64,000 nt of DNA from Papilionanthe hookeriana x Papilionanthe teres. Taxonomy: Eukaryota > Streptophyta > Magnoliopsida > Asparagales > Orchidaceae. The notes below the pieces were generated by a model that saw nothing but the letters and a program-made list of their open reading frames with translations, was not told the DNA's origin and searched no databases. The DNA lies in NCBI GenBank assembly GCA_022702705.1, contig CM040421.1, positions 59,126,621-59,190,620 of the forward strand, given 5' to 3'. Made by a program: the position numbers and the translations under genes. Below are positions 55,201 to 61,200 of the stretch, piece after piece. Each line of letters begins with the position of its first letter. Position 1 is the first letter of the stretch.

Positions 55201-58200
55201 GTTCTCTCTCCCATAAAGCAAAAAATTCCAATTCCTTCATCACATCTTTAACACATAATGAGTAATATGACCAAGTTAATTAGGTTAGTTAGAATTTTGT
55301 ATTTGTATCAACAGTTTAACATCTACTCTCATCCACTTAGAATAATTCGACTTAGTCTCAGTTGGGGGATGATCAATGAGATGACTCTCTTAAAAAATAC
55401 TTCTTAAATAGTTACAATTTTATTCCTTTAAAAATAGTTGATGTTATTTAAGTTTTCATCCGTAATTTTCTCAACTGATGAAACCAAACCCATCACAAGA
55501 TGTTTATGTTCCCCAACAATAATTAATGCAATTTGGTGCTGAAGGACGAGCTGAAGGAGCGACCAAGGAACTAGGACACAAATAACTTGACTACTAACTG
55601 TGATGGCCGAATAAAGAAAGAAGAAAAAATTGAACCAACAAAGCCAAAGAAGCCTAACAAAATAACAGACCTAAGTAGCCGAAGCAGATAGAGCAGTCAA
55701 CATAGAGGTTGGCTTTGTTAATGCCCTATTCTCATCGACATAGATAGCAGACAAATCATATGCAAATGCGCCTTCAAATGAAACCTTTGAATGAGGCCGA
55801 GATGCCCTTGCAGGCGTTGCTCAAAGCTGACTTAGCCATCGAATGTTACCAAGGAACCGAACAATGACTATAATGTGGACAAAGCAATGTAAAAACTGCA
55901 GGAAGAAGGTTACGGTGTCGTTTGAAGCCTTGCAGATGTCGCTCAAAGAAGACAAAGCCTTCGAATGTAACCGAAGAAACAAGCGATGACGCCTAACAAT
56001 GTAGATGACGAAACCGAAAACGTCTAGGGATGCTGACGATGAAGCTGAAGTTGTCATTTGTTTTGAAGCAGACGATGTCGTGTGTGTAACCACAAATAAA
56101 ACTATCCGATGATGCTCTCAAACCTTGGGATGGGAATGCTTCATCTTTTCTCTTATTCCCAATTGAAAATATATATTACATATTTATACACATTCCCAAT
56201 TCCCTAGATTAGGAATAACTCTATTATAAAAACTATCCTCTAATTTGGTTGCCTAATATCAAATTTTCCAATATACAAGGTTCAGATTTATCTTTTTCCA
56301 TAACACTTGTGAAGGCTAATTTTATGAGTGTCTCCCTGATCAATTAATTTGTAATCTTCTATCATTTCTGTTTTTGTGGTAAGTCTTTATATATCCTTCA
56401 CGCTTGAAGTGCTGTTTCTTTTGTGTTTTTTCAGGTTTACTTAGTCTTTTTTTAACTGAACTTTCTCATGCATCTGTTCAATATTTTATCTATTGCGTCA
56501 ATACTGGGTTCCTTTTCCTTCCCTGTTTTAACCTCAGATTTTTCAAAATTTTGATTAATCACTAAGGTTCAATATTATATTGATGCTTTTTCGAATATTT
56601 CCTTTTTCTTGTATCGATAGTATATCAGATGGATGGAGGTATTTCTCATTAATGTTCCAACTTTTTTTTTTTTTTATGTATTAGTATTTATAGCATGCAT
56701 TTTGTTTCTCTTTTTGCTAGTATCGTGTGATTTTTTATTTATTTAAATTTCTCCATATTAATTTGCATCTTTATCTTGGCTTTATGTCGGTTATACTATT
56801 GTTTGCTGGCTAAGACACAATCTTTTAGTGAAATTTAAACTTACAAGCTTATTCTACTTTATGTTTTTTTTTTTTTCAGGTTTCCAACATTCTACCCTTA
56901 TTAAAACGAGGCATCGGCGTGCACCATTCTGGCCTTCTTCCTATTCTGAAGGAAGTAATTGAGATACTTTTTCAAGAAGGCCTAATCAAGGTAGGCATAT
57001 GTTTTACTACGTACTTTTTTTTTTTTGACTTGAAAGTCATATTCTAGCACATTTTGTCTTCATCATATGTTGCTTGTCTCAAAATTTGAATTCTGATATG
57101 CTTTTCTCAATGGTTTTAAATTAGTTAATGTCTCTGATATTAGCTGTTGTTTACAGTGTTTTCTTCATAATAATTTCCTTGACAAGTGGGTATTAGTTCA
57201 TACTTTTAATATCCTGAGTAGCTCGCGAGAGCGGAGTTGAAAGTTCTCTTTAAGCAATTTGCTAATTGATTGCTGGTATTTTGTTTTGATTATTTCTCCA
57301 GTAGATAAATAAATTTGATAAATAAATTTGATAAATAAACTGTTTGAAAACTCAGAAACCTATAGTTATATTTTCTTTGTCGTTCAAAATTGATGGAACT
57401 TAGTATATTAGTTTTTGTATCCATTACTGATAATTGATCTATTTAAGTTACTTTAGTGGATTTATCAAAATCTGGATGTTTCAGTTTTCAGTTTATCAAT
57501 TGTAATGGATCTTAAAACTCTCAAATCTTTGTCTGCCTTGGTTTTTTTGTGGCCGATGTTTTACGTAAAAAAACTAATCATTCTCTGAGGAACAATTAAA
57601 TTTGATAAATAAACTTTTTGTCCTTCACTAATGAAATGCGGATTTTCATCTCTGTTTTGTTTAATAGATATATTTGGAACTTGTTGCATAACCTTTGTCC
57701 AGCTTCTCTCTAACTCCTTTTATGCTCTATTGTAAGGATGACTTCTTTTATTGGTATTGAAGATGTTGATCAGATATCTCCTGTAGTTACCTTGTATTTC
57801 CTCCCAATCTTGTTATGTGAATATATTGATTTTTGAGTAATCTATTATTCATGGGGTTTTGATGATATTGATGGGTGATTATAATTTCCACTTTAGTGTT
57901 TGTTTGCTACAGAGACCTTCAGTATTGGTTTGAATATGCCTGCAAAAACCGTTGTGTTCACAAATGTTCGTAAATTTGATGGGGATAAATTCAGATGGTT
58001 ATCCAGTGGGGAGTATATTCAAATGAGTGGTCGTGCTGGCCGTCGAGGTATTGATCAGCGCGGTATTTGCATTCTAATGGTAGATGAAAAAATGGAGCCT
58101 TCGACTGCAAAAATGATGTTGAAAGGAAGTGCTGATTTCTTAAATAGGTAATTGTTTTTTGTTTTTTATGTTCGAATTCGTTTATAACTGCAGGTTAACT

Positions 58201-61200
58201 TTCTCGTTTTTGACATTATTATATTAAAATTGCGTTTCTTAACTGTGTTTTTTAACTTATGTTATACCCGTGTGCTGTATTGTTTCATTTTTACCATGTT
58301 TTATAAATTTCCATTTTTTTCTTTTTAGCTGTCCACAATTTACACTCTGTTTCTTTCCTTGCGCAGTTCCACCTTCCCCATTCACTTAACGCAATGATTT
58401 TATTAAATATTCCAATATAAATTTTCTCCTTTAAATATATTATCTGTTTTTTGGGAATGCTCCTTTCTTACATTATCAACTCATACCAGCGCCTTTCACT
58501 TGAGCTACAATATGTTATTAAATCAATTACGCTGTGAAGATGGTGATCCAGAGAAGCTCCTTCGACATTCATTCTATCAGTTTCAAGCTGATCGGGCTCT
58601 TCCTGATCTCGAGGTTGGTCGATCGGAGTTACATTTCCATAGCTTTTGTTTGTTTCACTGATTTGATATCTCTTAACTGTAATAAATTGTTCATCTTTTG
58701 GAAAATATATCCCTGTAAAGTGGAATAGCATGAAAAATATTGCTTTATCAATATGAAAAGAAGAGAAATTTACAAAAGTAGCACACAATTTCACGTATTT
58801 ACATATCTCACACCTCAACTTTCATATTTAGATGCATAACACTTGGTGCTTCAGACTTCTGCATGAAAATGTCTTTTACTTTTAAAAAATGGTAATAGTG
58901 TTATTTTTGATGTGATATTAAAGATTTGAGTGCTATGCGTGTGTCGGCCAACATTTTTTTTGTTTTTGAAAGAATATAAAAATTTAGTGATTTAGTTTAA
59001 TATAAAAATGTATATGATTTTGAAAATAGTTTTGAAAATAGTGTATTTTAATTTTGGAAAATGAGACCGCATGGATCTCATTTGTCCAGTAGTTTGCATA
59101 ATCGTGTCTGATGTCACAAATGATACACATTCTCGAAAGATTAATGTATCATGCGACGGTAGACCCAATCATACGAACTAAGGGACCCGTGACATCCGTT
59201 TGGTCTGCGAACATTTATGTGTGACCGACAAGTTCCCCTACCTAATAGAAAGACTAGGTAGGGTTTATTTTACTCCGGTTCCAAGTTCCTCATGAGTGCA
59301 GTCCCTATAGTCAATTACATCCCAAATGACTTAGTTCACTTGAGAAACTCTCGATAATGATCGGTGGTTCCGTCTTCAAGAATTCAGGGTTTAGGTTTTC
59401 ACGGTAGGACGTGGAAGCTAGTGTGGATGCGCTCAAATCGGAATGCTTTTTTTTTTTTAGGAGTCCAAAGAAAAGAAAAGGTAGGGGATGTCACAGATCT
59501 GAGGCGAGCCCCAGTGACTTCCCAACTATCCTATGGTGTGGCTGCGTCGACGTACCCCACGACAACCTCGGAACCTAAAGCGAGTTAGGACTTACGCTGC
59601 GCAACACGGCCGTACGTAGGCTCAGCGAGAAGTGAGGATTTATGATCATGCGGCGAACTACCTCGAAGTTCTGTATGTTTGTTGTTTAAACTAGGAAGAG
59701 TTTTGTTGTTGAAGATCCTCTTACTTCTCGATCCAAGCTCCTCAGTGTCTTGCCTGACGTGTCACTTCCAAGCCTTCTGTAAGTAATAATCCTAATGTCT
59801 AGGTTCGAGTGGTTTTGTTGCGTGTGTTCCAACGTTTCAGTTTTATTGTTGTTTCGATTTTGCAGATGCGGTAAAGTAAATTACAAGTAAAATCGCTAGA
59901 AAGAAAGCGCAAGAAAGTGGATCTGCAAGAGAGTAATTTGCAAAGAATAACCGTAAAAGTGTACTTCAGCATCTCATATCGCACGTAGATTTGTATTGCA
60001 GAGCATGATATCATTCGCAGGAATTTTAAATAAACTCACAGGAAAAGTAAACAGAACGGAAAACCGGACACGAAAGTCGAAAATAAAGAAAACGAGTCGT
60101 AGAATCGCAAAAAACTCAGTAATCACATACTGAAGATCAAGATCGAGTATAAGACATTGGAAAAGGTGGGGCTCGAGACTGGATCATATGCTTCCGACCT
60201 CGGATAAGAAGCTACTAACCCGACGATCTAAGGAGGGTAGTCTTTAACCTAATCCAAGTGATTAACTATGGACCTTTTATATATTTTATAAGAAATAAAT
60301 TCTTTCGATTTTCATGCAAAAGTTGTTTAAGTTTTTATGCGAGTTCTTTTAACAAGAAAAGAGATTTTTATTTTTGTTTTTAGAATATTTTGTAAAATGA
60401 TAGAGTCCACAGTTGGTCACATCTAATCGTGCTAGACTATCGACGACCTAAGATCGTCGTGAAACGATCTCACCAAGAGTCGGCGAATAGTATCACTCGG
60501 TCCTTTCCTCTCCCTTATCAAGGTCCTCGAGGTAAGAGATACTATTCTAATTATCTCTCGTATCCCTCGTATAAGACACATAAAGCATTATTATCATCGC
60601 CTCGCCACCTAGACCTCAAACTTATACTCAGTCCGATGATCCATATGTGTGAAACAAATGTCCCCGATTACTGGGAGGATCCGAGTGTAATGTTCAGTCT
60701 CAAATCCCGATGCATCGGGTTTCAATATCAGTTAAGTCATTTTAGGAATTCTACGATTGATTTAATTAAGGAAGCGGTGAACCAGCCTCACATGCATTCT
60801 CCAGTTCGATGTCTCGATCGACCGTGAATTAGGGTCAGTACTTAGTTTCATCGCGCATTCGAGCTTAGGTGGACAGGCTCTCACCTATGGTGTATCCCTA
60901 AGGTTTAAGAAGTCTATGCTGTGAATTAGGTGGGTGACTCTCACCTAGGGTGTGCTCCTAAGGTCTAGGAAGCCCATGCTATGAATTAGGTGGGTGACTC
61001 TCACCTAGGGTGTGCTCCTAAGGTCTAGGAAGCCTATGCTGAGGATTAAGTGGATGGGTTCTTACCTAAGGTGTCTACCTAAGACTCTAGGGAGCCTACA
61101 CTGAGGGTTAGGTAAATGGGGTTCACCTAAGGTGTATACCGAAGACCCAGGGAGCCTACACTCTAACTTGTGCTTGAAGTGACTAAGAGTGATTTACCCT

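Larger units (their letters stand above)
49464..56305 (-). mobile_element. Ty1/copia element in HEN2 intron 5 (antisense), 3' LTR split by an RTE
   Basis: Order on the minus strand: 5' LTR (56131-56305), gag with a decayed zinc knuckle near 54770 (HEPSHTKKRC, upstream cysteines changed), GAG-pre-integrase (53943-54131), integrase/RT linker (53244-53486), RT start (52883-53152), RNase H (51592-52212), a TTGAAGAGTG polypurine tract, and the 3' LTR (about 49477-51587) interrupted by the LINE. CTTGT occurs at 49459-49463 and 56306-56310, a candidate target duplication, although LTR alignment would start about 13 bases later on the left. Many stops; inactive. Confidence 0.8.
44664..56879 (+). other. 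HEN2 intron 5 (12.2 kb, GC-AG)
   Basis: 12,216 bases with a GCAAGT donor and a T-rich tract ending TTTTTTCAG. Its right half is a Ty1/copia element with a nested RTE. The rest is described separately. Confidence 0.85.
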
